Shown here: positions 9,342 through 17,145 of the stretch, one piece after another
Layout: the number at the start of each line of letters is the position of its first letter
How positions within the stretch are numbered: position 1 is the first letter of the stretch
Source: Mycobacterium vicinigordonae
Lineage (GTDB): Bacteria; Actinomycetota; Actinomycetes; Mycobacteriales; Mycobacteriaceae
NCBI RefSeq assembly: GCF_013466425.1
Contig: NZ_CP059165.1
Location: 1,488,001 to 1,552,000, forward strand
DNA: 64,000 bases
Direction of reading: 5' to 3'
Program-made: the position numbers and the translations under genes
The notes under the pieces: generated by a model
Database searches by the model: none
What the model was told of the DNA's origin: nothing
What the model saw: the letters and a program-made list of their open reading frames with translations, nothing else

Positions 9342-9375
9342 CATCAGGCCAGCGAGGAGCCATCAGGCCAGCGAG
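9342..9375. repeat. 15-bp direct repeat, 19-bp period
   Basis: CATCAGGCCAGCGAG occurs at 9342-9356 and again at 9361-9375. It lies in the 320-bp intergenic region between the SDR gene and mmpS, well upstream of the operators. It may be a simple duplication or a pair of protein-binding sites. Confidence 0.6.
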
Positions 9376-9456
9376 AGGAAAAGCTCTTCAGCTCGTCGTC
9401 GCTGAGGACCGGTTTCGTACCGGCTTAACGCTGGTGTCTTGTCCGGTTGCCGAGTC

Positions 9457-9470
9457 TACCCGGGGGGGTA
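9457..9470. promoter_or_regulatory. candidate CsoR/CstR-type operator, distal copy
   Basis: TACCC-GGGG-GGGTA, a 5-4-5 inverted repeat, 69 nt upstream of the mmpS start. It has the same TACCC-N4-GGGTA core as the sites at 9489 and 14567. The core matches the 5-4-5 operator shape known for some copper- or persulfide-sensing CsoR-family repressors. No regulator gene of that family is in the window. Confidence 0.55.
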
Positions 9471-9488
9471 TGCAATCGCTCGGTGTAC

Positions 9489-9506
9489 TATACCCGGTAG
9501 GGTATA
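9489..9506. promoter_or_regulatory. candidate CsoR/CstR-type operator over the mmpS promoter
   Basis: A perfect 7-4-7 inverted repeat, TATACCC-GGTA-GGGTATA. Its right arm overlaps a possible -10 hexamer TATATT (9503-9508), 31 nt before the mmpS ATG, so an occupying repressor would block initiation. The same core recurs in front of the AhpD-like and flavoprotein genes at 14567. Confidence 0.65.
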
Positions 9507-9538
9507 TTTGGACGTCCGCCACGATTGGAGAAACTGCG

Positions 9539-9967
9539 ATGAGCTTTCTTAAGCGGGTTTGGGTGGCGCTAGTTGTCGTGGTGGCGGTCGCGCTCGGTGG
9601 GATCGCGGTCAACCGGCTGCGCGGCGCGTTCGGCTCCGATGCAAGCTTCAGCGCGAGCGGCAGCAGCGCCCAACCGCTCCAGCAGTCCCACGTCAAGCAG
9701 GTGATCTACGAGGTCTATGGGCAGAGCGGGGCAACGGGAAAAGTGAGCTTCCTGGACGGCAATGCGCAGCCGCAAAATGCCGCGTTCACCGGATTGCCCT
9801 GGACGTTCACGATCGAAACGACAGTTCCTGCGGTTATCGCGAACGTGGTGGCACAAGGCACCGGAGGCGACATCGGGTGCCGGATCACCGTCGACGGTGT
9901 GGTCAGGGACGAGCAGTCGTCGGTCGGCCATCACGCTCAGACGTCGTGTCTGGTGAAAGCCGCATGA
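9539..9967 (+). CDS. MmpS-family membrane accessory protein
   Basis: A 142-residue protein with one N-terminal membrane span (about residues 7-25) and an extracytoplasmic beta-rich domain ending in GDIGCRITVDG and a late Cys (TSCLVKAA). This layout is typical of MmpS partners of MmpL transporters. ATG at 9539 has GGAG about 9 nt upstream. Its stop overlaps the mmpL start as ATGA, so the pair is co-translated. The closest well-studied pairs (MmpS4/L4, MmpS5/L5) export siderophores and small molecules, but the neighbours here are sulfur and thiol genes, so the cargo is open. Confidence 0.85.
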   Translation: MSFLKRVWVALVVVVAVALGGIAVNRLRGAFGSDASFSASGSSAQPLQQSHVKQVIYEVYGQSGATGKVSFLDGNAQPQNAAFTGLPWTFTIETTVPAVIANVVAQGTGGDIGCRITVDGVVRDEQSSVGHHAQTSCLVKAA

Positions 9968-12933
9968 AAACCGACAGCGAAGCTCAGCCAAGATTCATGC
10001 GGTTCGTCCGCCGGTTCGCCGTGCCGATTCTCATCGCATGGCTGCTGCTGACGGTTGCGTTGAATGTGCTTGTGCCGCCGATCGAGTCGGTCGCTCGGAA
10101 TCACGCCGTGACGATGTCCCCACAGGATGCGCCGGCGATGATAGCCGCGAAACGCATCGGCTCGAAATTCCACGAATCAGACTCCGACAGCATCGCGATG
10201 ATCGTCTTGGAGAGCGATAAGCAGCTTGCCGCTCCTGCTCACCGCTATTACGACAACTTGGTAAAGGCGCTGCAGGCAGACTCCAAGCACGTTCAGCATG
10301 TCCAGAACGTGTGGGGTGACCCCCTCACGGCTGCCGGCGTACAGAGCCGGGACGGCAAAGCTGCTTATGTCCAACTGAATCTGGCTGGGGACCAGGGCAG
10401 CACCCTGGGCAACGAGTCCGTCAAAGCGGTGCGCAAGATCGTCGAACACTCGGCGCCCCCTGCGGGTCTCAAGGTGTACGTCACCGGGCCGGCGGCGCTG
10501 ACTACCGACATGAACGAAGCCGCAGATAAAAGCATGTTCACGATGATGGGCGTGACGGGCGTGGTCATCATGATCATGCTGTTCATCGCCTACCGTTCGG
10601 TGAGTACGGTGCTGCTGGTTCTCGTCATGGTTGGTTTCGAGATGGGTACGGCGAGAGGGCTCGTGGCGTTGCTCGGGAATTACGACTTGCTGGGATTCTC
10701 GACGTTCGTCGTTGCCATGTTGTCCTCGTTGGCGATCGCCGCGGGAACGGACTACGCGATATTTCTGATCGGTCGCTATCAGGAGGCCCGACAGGCCGGG
10801 CAAGATCGAGAGACCGCCTATTACAGCATGTTTCGTGGGACTTTCCACATTATCTTGGGGTCGGGATTGACGATTGCCGGTGCCACGCTATGTCTGCACC
10901 TGGCGCGCCTGTCGTATTTCAAGGCGCTGGGAGTTCCCTCCGCGCTGGGCCTGCTCGTCGTCGTCGCGGGGGCCTTGACCGCAGCGCCGGCTGTTGTCGC
11001 GGTGGCGAGCAGGTTCGGGTTGCTCGACCCGCGGCAGATGATCAAGACCCGCGGGTGGCGACGTATCGGCACCGCCACAGTGCGCTGGCCCGGTCCGGTG
11101 TTCGCGGCATCACTGGTCATCGCGATCGTCGGTATCCTGATCATGCCGAGTATGAAGGTTAGTTACAACGACCGGTTCTACATTCCTAGCGATCTGCCCT
11201 CGAATGTCGGATACGCGGCAGCGGAGCGCCATTTCAGCGCCGCCACAATGAATCCCGACATTCTGATGATCGAGAGCGATCACGACATGCGCAACAGCGG
11301 TGACATGATCGTTCTGGACCGGCTGGCCAAGGACGTCTTCCGCTCGCCGGGAATTGCGATGGTACAAAGCATCACCAGGCCGCTGGGCGGTCCGATCGAG
11401 CACACGTCGATCCCCTTTCAGATCAGCGCGCAGTCAATCCCGATCCAGGAAAACCTTCAGTTCATGAAGGACCGAACTGCCGACATGCTGGCGATGAGCG
11501 ATGATCTCGGCGCCATGATCGCCTCGATGCAACGGATGCAAGGCTTGCTGCAGGCGATGAGCAACACCACCCATCGCATGCTCGGCGACATGCATGACAT
11601 GCAAGCCACACTTGACGAGATGCGGGACCATATCGCCGATTTCGACGATTTCGCACGTCCATTCCGTAACTACTTGTATTGGGAACAGCATTGCTACAAC
11701 ATCCCCGTGTGCTGGGCGGCCAAGTCGGTGTTCGAGGCGATGGACGGTGTGGACAGGTTCAGCGAGAACATGCACACGCTGATCGCCGACGTCCACGACG
11801 TCGACACGATTTTGCCGCAGATGGTTTCCGAATTCCCGGCGATCATCGCTGTCGCGACATCCATGCGGGCAACGTTGTTGACGATGCACAGCAGCTTCTC
11901 GGGCCTGATCACGCAGATGGCGAAGATGACCGACACAGCAAGCGCAATGGGGCAAGCCTTCGACGCCTCCAGGAGCGGTGACTACTTCTATCTACCGCCA
12001 GAAGCGTTCCAGAATCCGGATTTTCAGCGAGGCCTGAAGCTCTTTTTATCGCCGGACGGCAAGGCGGCGCGCTTCATCATCACCCACGACACCGACCCGG
12101 CTACGCCGGCGGGCATCGCCGCGGTAACACCGGAACTTGCCGCCGCGCACCAGGCGGTCAAGGGAACGAACCTGACCGACGCCAAGTTCTATCTGGCCGG
12201 GACGGCGGCCATCTACCGCGACATCCAGTCGGGCTCCCACTACGACTTGCTGATTGTCGGCATCGCGGCGGTGACACTGATTTTCGCCGTCATGGTGATA
12301 ATCACCCGTGCTTTAGTGGCGTCTGTGGTGATCGTCGGCACCGTCCTGTTGTCGCTGGGGGCCGCTTTCGGACTCTCGGTGCTGGTCTGGCAGCATCTGT
12401 TCGGCCTGGACCTGAACTGGATTGCCCCGGTGTTCGGGTTGATCATCTTGCTGGCGGTCGGCTCGGACTACAACCTGCTGCTGGTGTCCCGCTTCCAAGA
12501 GGAGATCGGTGCCGGGCTGAAGACGGGCATCGTCCGCTCGATGGGCGAGACCGGTGGCGTGGTCACCTCGGCGGGCCTGGTCTTCGCCTTCACCATGATG
12601 TCCATGGTCGCCAGCGATTTGCGCTCAATCGGCCAGGCCGGCAGCACGATTGGGTTGGGGTTGTTGTTCGACACCCTGATAGTGCGATCGTTGATGACGC
12701 CGTCGATCGCCGCACTGCTCGGACGCTGGTTCTGGTGGCCTCAACGGGTGCGTCCGCGGCCGGCCAGCGAGATGCTGCGGCCCTTCGGACCGCGTCGTCT
12801 GGTCAGATCGCTGCTGCTGGGCGAGAGCGCGGACTCGGTCAACAATGAGCGACGGATTTCGGGCGAGCCCGATCGGCCACTATCGCCGGCCGGTGTCGTC
12901 GTGACCGCCAGCGATGATCCGCATCATTCGTAG
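9964..12933 (+). CDS. MmpL-family RND transporter
   Basis: A 989-residue RND-superfamily exporter. There is one N-terminal span, a large periplasmic loop, a bundle of spans near residues 190-350, a second long loop rich in Met and His with helical-hairpin character (about residues 490-680), and a second bundle near 760-930. The paired motifs GTDYAIFLIGRYQE and GSDYNLLLVSRFQEE carry the Asp-Tyr residues associated with proton relay in MmpL proteins. The start ATG overlaps the mmpS stop. It is transcribed from the operator-bearing promoter at 9489. Substrate unknown; a lipid, siderophore or metal/sulfur-related export role would fit the family and context. Confidence 0.9.
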   Translation: MKTDSEAQPRFMRFVRRFAVPILIAWLLLTVALNVLVPPIESVARNHAVTMSPQDAPAMIAAKRIGSKFHESDSDSIAMIVLESDKQLAAPAHRYYDNLVKALQADSKHVQHVQNVWGDPLTAAGVQSRDGKAAYVQLNLAGDQGSTLGNESVKAVRKIVEHSAPPAGLKVYVTGPAALTTDMNEAADKSMFTMMGVTGVVIMIMLFIAYRSVSTVLLVLVMVGFEMGTARGLVALLGNYDLLGFSTFVVAMLSSLAIAAGTDYAIFLIGRYQEARQAGQDRETAYYSMFRGTFHIILGSGLTIAGATLCLHLARLSYFKALGVPSALGLLVVVAGALTAAPAVVAVASRFGLLDPRQMIKTRGWRRIGTATVRWPGPVFAASLVIAIVGILIMPSMKVSYNDRFYIPSDLPSNVGYAAAERHFSAATMNPDILMIESDHDMRNSGDMIVLDRLAKDVFRSPGIAMVQSITRPLGGPIEHTSIPFQISAQSIPIQENLQFMKDRTADMLAMSDDLGAMIASMQRMQGLLQAMSNTTHRMLGDMHDMQATLDEMRDHIADFDDFARPFRNYLYWEQHCYNIPVCWAAKSVFEAMDGVDRFSENMHTLIADVHDVDTILPQMVSEFPAIIAVATSMRATLLTMHSSFSGLITQMAKMTDTASAMGQAFDASRSGDYFYLPPEAFQNPDFQRGLKLFLSPDGKAARFIITHDTDPATPAGIAAVTPELAAAHQAVKGTNLTDAKFYLAGTAAIYRDIQSGSHYDLLIVGIAAVTLIFAVMVIITRALVASVVIVGTVLLSLGAAFGLSVLVWQHLFGLDLNWIAPVFGLIILLAVGSDYNLLLVSRFQEEIGAGLKTGIVRSMGETGGVVTSAGLVFAFTMMSMVASDLRSIGQAGSTIGLGLLFDTLIVRSLMTPSIAALLGRWFWWPQRVRPRPASEMLRPFGPRRLVRSLLLGESADSVNNERRISGEPDRPLSPAGVVVTASDDPHHS

Positions 12934-13086
12934 ATTGATGCGGACGAAGCGCCAGAACTGGATGACCGGGTTTTGGCGCATACGTAGCGTCGACGCCGTG
13001 GGCAGCGGCGCCTCGGCGATGCGCTCTGCGGTCTTCTGATCAACCGCGGAGTGATTGTTAACCTGCCGCACGAGAGACCCTTTCAT
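12880..13086 (-). CDS. small basic protein coupled to the flavoprotein gene (68 aa)
   Basis: The ATG at 13086 overlaps the TGA of the SQR-like gene (ATGA). The 68-residue product carries an amphipathic, aromatic-basic stretch (NPVIQFWRFVRINLRMMRII) that could lie on a membrane. The last 54 bases run antisense to the end of mmpL. The overlap architecture and the resemblance of the helix to a membrane anchor argue that it is real. No family is recognised and composition alone would not prove it. Confidence 0.45.
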   Translation of the reverse strand: MKGSLVRQVNNHSAVDQKTAERIAEAPLPTASTLRMRQNPVIQFWRFVRINLRMMRIIAGGHDDTGRR

Positions 13087-14537
13087 TCAGGTATCAGCCA
13101 CCACAGCGGCCGAGCCTTTGCCTTGTAGATGAACATGAAGTGCAGCATCAGTTTGATCCAGTGACCCGCCAGGCCGAGCTCTCCGGACGTGCCGGCGATG
13201 TCACGACCGGTCTGTGGGTACCGCGCCGGGTCGGGAACGACCGGGTACATCGTCATCGCCGCGGCCGAACCGCGTCGAAGTCCGGTGCCGGCTGAGGCAA
13301 CGCAAGCGGCTCCCATTGTCGCCATGGATGCACGATGGGCGTTGGCCTGGGGTGCTTCGACGCGGTCCCGGATGGTCTCGGCGACCGTCTTGGCCATGAC
13401 GCCTGACGGCATGCCGGTGCGAGGCGGGCTCGGCGTGATGACCGTGCCTCGAGAGCTCTTGCGTGGTTTTGAAATCGGGTGTGGCGGTGCGAATGCGATA
13501 CCGGGCGCGAAGATATTTGGGTATTTCGGAGACTCGTAGGTGTGTGGCCAGTCGTCGGCCGACCATTCGTCATACGGCTTGCTGGAATAGTCTGCGTCGA
13601 CCTTGAGGAAGCCCGATGGCGCGAACAGTTCTGAGGTGATGTCGTTGCCATCCTTATCGTAAGCAACCAGACTGGCGCCTTTGAACGGTGGTAACAGCAT
13701 CGCGAAGTCGAATTCCAGATCGCGTTCGACGCCGTCGAGTTGCTCGTAGCGAAGCTTGCCGTCCATCACCTCGTGGACGGCGGCCTGTGTAATCGCCGTG
13801 ACGCCACGTTCCCGGAACAGCGACTCCGTCCACAGCCGGCTGGATTGCACGAAACCTTTGTCGACAAAACTCATGCCGTCTACGCCGAAATCGCCGAGCT
13901 CGTATTCGTTCGTGAGATAGACGATTTCGGCGAGGTCACGTACACCGGCCTCGCGCAACTTGTGCTCGACATTGAAGGTGTACTCGAACGCCGCGCCCTC
14001 ACAGGTGCAGGTGCCGTGCCCGACGCCGATCACCAGGCGTTGTCGCTCACCCTTTTTCAACTTGTCGACGACGTCTTCAAGCGCCTTTGCGGCCTGCCGG
14101 GCATGCCCTGCCGTGCACACCGAGTATGAGTAACCGTCCGGACCAAGTCCTGCAGTGGCGGCGAAATTCAATTGCGGGCCAGTCGCATTGATGAGGTAGT
14201 CGTACTCAAGACTGCCTGACTCGCCGCGGTGTTTGTCATCGGTATAGGTGAAATCCACTGATGGCGAACCGTTGTCGCGGGTTCCCTCGGGTCGGATTGC
14301 TGTCGCGAGGCCCTGGTAGAAGGTGATGCGCTTACGCCGATAGATTGGTCGCAGTGGAATCAGGACCTTGGACGCATCCATTTGTCCGACTCCGACCCAG
14401 ATATTCGACGGGATCCAGTTCCATTCCGCGGCTGGGGAAATGACGGCGACTTCATGCTCACGGCGTAACCATCGCCGCAGATGCAAGGCGGCGGTGTGAC
14501 CGGCGATGCCGGCGCCAAGAATTACAACTCTGGCCAT
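13083..14537 (-). CDS. sulfide:quinone oxidoreductase-like flavoprotein
   Basis: A 484-residue pyridine nucleotide-disulfide-fold flavoprotein. It starts with VVILGAGIAGHTAAL (FAD-binding), has a second conserved ATG block (LINATGPQLNF), cysteines at about 141, 177 and 179 (SVCTAGH, GTCTCEGA), and a C-terminal amphipathic aromatic segment (WIKLMLHFMFIYKAK) of the kind that anchors SQR to the membrane. SQRs oxidise sulfide to polysulfide or persulfide and reduce quinone. Start ATG 14537 has AGGAG 7 nt upstream. It is divergent from the AhpD-like/thioredoxin pair across a shared operator. SQR versus flavocytochrome c-type partner cannot be fully settled. Confidence 0.8.
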   Translation of the reverse strand: MARVVILGAGIAGHTAALHLRRWLRREHEVAVISPAAEWNWIPSNIWVGVGQMDASKVLIPLRPIYRRKRITFYQGLATAIRPEGTRDNGSPSVDFTYTDDKHRGESGSLEYDYLINATGPQLNFAATAGLGPDGYSYSVCTAGHARQAAKALEDVVDKLKKGERQRLVIGVGHGTCTCEGAAFEYTFNVEHKLREAGVRDLAEIVYLTNEYELGDFGVDGMSFVDKGFVQSSRLWTESLFRERGVTAITQAAVHEVMDGKLRYEQLDGVERDLEFDFAMLLPPFKGASLVAYDKDGNDITSELFAPSGFLKVDADYSSKPYDEWSADDWPHTYESPKYPNIFAPGIAFAPPHPISKPRKSSRGTVITPSPPRTGMPSGVMAKTVAETIRDRVEAPQANAHRASMATMGAACVASAGTGLRRGSAAAMTMYPVVPDPARYPQTGRDIAGTSGELGLAGHWIKLMLHFMFIYKAKARPLWWLIPE

Positions 14538-14566
14538 CCCGGCTCCTATCTGTGGTGCCAGTCGGG

Positions 14567-14584
14567 AATACCCGGCGGGGTATT
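14567..14584. promoter_or_regulatory. candidate CsoR/CstR-type operator in a divergent promoter
   Basis: A perfect 7-4-7 inverted repeat, AATACCC-GGCG-GGGTATT, between the SQR-like and AhpD-like genes. It ends 2 nt before a -10-like TATTGT (14587-14592) that is itself 7 nt before the ATG at 14600, so that gene may be leaderless. Bound protein would cover the promoter of both divergent units. Confidence 0.68.
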
Positions 14585-14599
14585 GCTATTGTATAAGAC

Positions 14600-14968
14600 A
14601 TGACAGCAAATAGCCACTACCATGACGTCCTGAACGACCTCAATCCACAGCACCGCGACCTGCGGCAGATGATCCCGGACGTGTATCGGGGATTCGGCGA
14701 GATGAGCAACGCCGCACTGACTTCGGGCGCATTGGACAAGCGATACAAAGAGCTGATCGCAATGGCCATCGGCGTGGTCGCCGGCTGTGACGGTTGCATC
14801 GCATCACACGCGCGCGGAGCCGCTCGCGCCGGCGCGACCAAACAGGAGGCTGCCGAGGCCATTGGCGTCAGCATCCTTATGCACGGTGGTCCCGCCACCA
14901 TCTACGGCGCCCGCGCCTACACCGCGTTTTGCGAGTTCGCCGACTCAGCCGCCGGCGACACACAGTAG
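14600..14968 (+). CDS. carboxymuconolactone decarboxylase / AhpD-like protein
   Basis: A 122-residue all-helical AhpD-like protein with the redox motif Cys63-x-x-Cys66-x-x-x-His70 (CDGCIASH). This motif is found in alkylhydroperoxidase-type members and absent from true decarboxylases. It probably acts in thiol-dependent peroxide or persulfide reduction with the thioredoxin encoded 14 bases downstream. The ATG follows a -10-like hexamer by 7 nt, which suggests a leaderless transcript. The operator at 14567 lies just upstream. Confidence 0.85.
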   Translation: MTANSHYHDVLNDLNPQHRDLRQMIPDVYRGFGEMSNAALTSGALDKRYKELIAMAIGVVAGCDGCIASHARGAARAGATKQEAAEAIGVSILMHGGPATIYGARAYTAFCEFADSAAGDTQ

Positions 14969-14982
14969 ATAAGGAAAGCACT

Positions 14983-15357
14983 ATGTCGGTAACAAACCTC
15001 ACTGCAGCCGATTTTGAATCTACGATTCTCGACAACGAAATCGTGCTGGTTGATTTCTGGGCACCTTGGTGCGGACCGTGCCGTGCATTTGCGCCGGTTT
15101 TCGAGCGCGCCGCGCAAGACCACCACGGCGTAGTGTTCGCCAAGGTGGATACCCAGGCCGAGCCTGCACTGGCGGCCACCGTCAACATCCGGTCAATCCC
15201 GACCATCATGGCGTTTCGTGAGGGCATTCTGGTCTACAGCCAGGCTGGGGCGATGCCCAAACCGGCGCTCGAAGATTTGATCAGCCAGGTCGAGCGACTC
15301 GACATGGCCGTAGTGCGGGCCAAGATCGCCGAACGTAAGGCCGCCGCGAGCGCTTAG
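14983..15357 (+). CDS. thioredoxin
   Basis: A 124-residue thioredoxin with the canonical WCGPC active site (Cys30, Cys33) and the cis-proline loop RSIPTIM. There is a slightly long C-terminal helix rich in Ala, Lys and Arg. ATG 14983 is preceded by AAGGAAAG. It is co-transcribed with the AhpD-like gene. In this setting it would reduce the CxxC of the AhpD-like protein or remove persulfide sulfur delivered from the SQR. It is a local paralogue, distinct from the general thioredoxin system. Confidence 0.9.
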   Translation: MSVTNLTAADFESTILDNEIVLVDFWAPWCGPCRAFAPVFERAAQDHHGVVFAKVDTQAEPALAATVNIRSIPTIMAFREGILVYSQAGAMPKPALEDLISQVERLDMAVVRAKIAERKAAASA

Positions 15358-15426
15358 CGCGGTGGATGCGTCCGGCTAACGCCCTGCAAGCCGGACCAGG
15401 GTGCGGGTACCACCGAGATGTCCCGC

Positions 15427-15455
15427 GGAAATAGCAGGCCGGCAAATGCCGTTGA
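15427..15455 (+). promoter_or_regulatory. candidate SigH-dependent autoregulatory promoter
   Basis: GGAAAT (15427-15432), 17 nt, then CGTTGA (15450-15455). This fits the SigH/SigR pattern GGAA(C/T)A-N16-17-CGTT closely. It lies upstream of sigH with a predicted start near 15462, which would give a transcript covering the longer GTG start at 15556. Confidence 0.55.
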
Positions 15456-15672
15456 TCGAGGCGGCGTCCGCATTGGCATCAACTAAAACTAGTGACGAAC
15501 CGACCGGGGCGGGCGCGTGTCGGTCGCGGCCTTTAGATTGGGAGGAGGGAGCCAGGTGTCAACGGCGACGAGCCTATTGTGCGACGAGCGGTTGGATAGC
15601 TTCCTTGCGAGTCCGGCGGCGTTCTTCGCGCTGTCCGGTGACACCGCAACCGAAGGGACCGTGTTACTCGAG

Positions 15673-16341
15673 ATGGCCGACACCGATGGCGAGACCGGGC
15701 CCGAGGTTGCCGAGACTCCGCCCGAACCCGAACCAGCCGCGCCCGCACCGGCGGAGACCGACGCCGAACTGACCGCGCGCTTCGAGCGTGACGCGATTCC
15801 GCTGCTTGATCAGCTCTACGGTGGTGCTTTGCGCATGACCCGCAATCCCGCCGATGCAGAAGATCTGCTGCAGGAGACGATGGTCAAGGCATACGCAGGG
15901 TTCCGGTCGTTCCGGGAGGGCACCAACCTCAAGGCTTGGCTGTACCGGATCCTGACCAACACCTACATCAACAGCTACCGCAAGAAGCAGCGGCAACCGT
16001 CGGAGTACCCGACCGACGAGATCACCGACTGGCAGTTGGCCGCCAACGCCGAGCATTCCTCCACCGGACTGCGGTCGGCCGAGGTCGAGGCGCTCGAAGC
16101 GCTGCCGGACACCGAGATCAAGGCGGCGTTGCAGGCGCTGCCCGAAGAATTCCGGATGGCGGTCTACTACGCGGACGTCGAAGGTTTCCCGTACAAGGAG
16201 ATCGCCGAGATCATGGGCACCCCGATCGGTACCGTGATGTCTCGGCTGCATCGCGGCCGACGTCAGCTGCGTGAACTGTTGGCTGACGTGGCCAGGGACC
16301 GCGGCTTCATCCGTGGTGAGCATGAGGAGGTGTCGTCATGA
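15673..16341 (+). CDS. sigH: ECF RNA polymerase sigma factor SigH
   Basis: A 222-residue group 4 sigma factor nearly identical in text to mycobacterial SigH: region 2 ([20 protein letters not shown]), then region 4 ([20 protein letters not shown]). SigH directs the thiol-oxidative and heat stress response. I give the ATG at 15673 because it matches the usual length. The frame is open upstream, and a GTG at 15556 with GGAGGAGGG 6 nt before it would add 39 residues. Its stop overlaps the anti-sigma start (ATGA). The thiol genes just upstream suit its regulon, though that membership is an inference. Confidence 0.95.
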   Translation: MADTDGETGPEVAETPPEPEPAAPAPAETDAELTARFERDAIPLLDQLYGGALRMTRNPADAEDLLQETMVKAYAGFRSFREGTNLKAWLYRILTNTYINSYRKKQRQPSEYPTDEITDWQLAANAEHSSTGLRSAEVEALEALPDTEIKAALQALPEEFRMAVYYADVEGFPYKEIAEIMGTPIGTVMSRLHRGRRQLRELLADVARDRGFIRGEHEEVSS

Positions 16342-16634
16342 GCGAGTCCTGCGGCACGCCCAGCGGCCACGACCACGGCGATTTCGGCTGCGCCGAGGTG
16401 ATCGCCGAGGTGTGGACGCTGCTCGACGGCGAATGCACGCCGGAAAAGAAGGAAAGCCTGCGCCGGCACCTAGAAGCGTGCCCGGGGTGTTTCCAGCACT
16501 ACGGGCTTGAGGAGCGGATCAAAGCGTTGGTTGCCACTAAATGCAGTGGCGAAAAGGCCCCCGAGGGTCTGCGGGAGCGGCTGCGGCTGGAATTCCGCCG
16601 AACCACCATCATCCGCGGCGAAATTCAGCCCTAG
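16338..16634 (+). CDS. rshA: zinc-type anti-sigma factor RshA
   Basis: A 98-residue ZAS-family anti-sigma factor with the redox zinc motif HLEACPGC (His-x3-Cys-x2-Cys) near residues 45-52, plus an upstream Cys in DFGCAEV. In the family, oxidation releases zinc and frees the sigma factor. It overlaps sigH by 4 bases, ensuring stoichiometric synthesis. The M. tuberculosis protein has about the same length. Confidence 0.95.
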   Translation: MSESCGTPSGHDHGDFGCAEVIAEVWTLLDGECTPEKKESLRRHLEACPGCFQHYGLEERIKALVATKCSGEKAPEGLRERLRLEFRRTTIIRGEIQP

Positions 16635-16643
16635 GGTCGCCGG

Positions 16644-16718
16644 TCAGGCGTTGGGCCGCTTGCCGTGGTTGGCCTTGCTGTACTTGCGGTCGCGCTTCTT
16701 ACGGCCACGCTTGGCCAT
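16644..16718 (-). CDS. 50S ribosomal protein bL37 (24 aa)
   Basis: A 24-residue Lys/Arg-rich reading frame, beginning MAKRGRKKRD and ending ANHGKRPNA, matches the tiny actinobacterial ribosomal protein bL37 seen in mycobacterial 50S structures. ATG at 16718 has GAGG 7 nt upstream. It is too short for standard gene finders. It lies convergent to rshA, 9 bases past its end. Confidence 0.9.
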   Translation of the reverse strand: MAKRGRKKRDRKYSKANHGKRPNA

Positions 16719-16914
16719 GGTTGAACCTCATTTCCTCAGGTTTTTCGCTGCAGGCGGCCGAAACGCCGCGCAATTGGCGTCCATTGTCTCACGCGGACGG
16801 CCCCCCGCGCTCCACCGCCCGCGCCACGCGACCTCGAACGGTCTTATGGTTCGATATAGAAAGCCCGACGGGGCAGACCAGCATGGGCAGTGGCCGATAC
16901 GAGTGGGGTGATGG

Positions 16915-17130
16915 ATGTCCGAGGAGGTTCGCGCCGAGATCGTAGCCAGCGTGCTCGAAGTCGTTGTCAACGAAGGCGACCAGATCGCCCAGGGCGACAC
17001 CGTGGTGCTGCTCGAGTCGATGAAGATGGAGATCCCGGTTCTGGCCGAAGTCGCCGGCACGGTCAGCAAGGTGAGCGTGGCGGTCGGCGACGTCATCCAA
17101 GCCGGCGACCTGATCGCCGTGATCAGCTGA
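16915..17130 (+). CDS. biotin/lipoyl-attachment protein (BCCP-like, TB7.3 type)
   Basis: A 71-residue protein consisting of a single biotinyl domain. The acceptor lysine is in ESMKMEI near residue 37, flanked by the two symmetric hairpins (GDQIAQGD and GDVIQAGD). It would carry biotin for an acyl-CoA carboxylase, though no carboxylase gene is nearby. The ATG at 16915 has GGGGTG just upstream. pdtaS follows 15 bases after its stop, so co-transcription is likely. Confidence 0.92.
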   Translation: MSEEVRAEIVASVLEVVVNEGDQIAQGDTVVLLESMKMEIPVLAEVAGTVSKVSVAVGDVIQAGDLIAVIS

Positions 17131-17145
17131 CCAACTCCTGGGTTC

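Noticed and set aside
13189..14129. Plus-strand frames within the SQR-like gene
   Set aside because: These are shadows of the flavoprotein frame, whose cofactor motifs and cysteines are clear on the minus strand.
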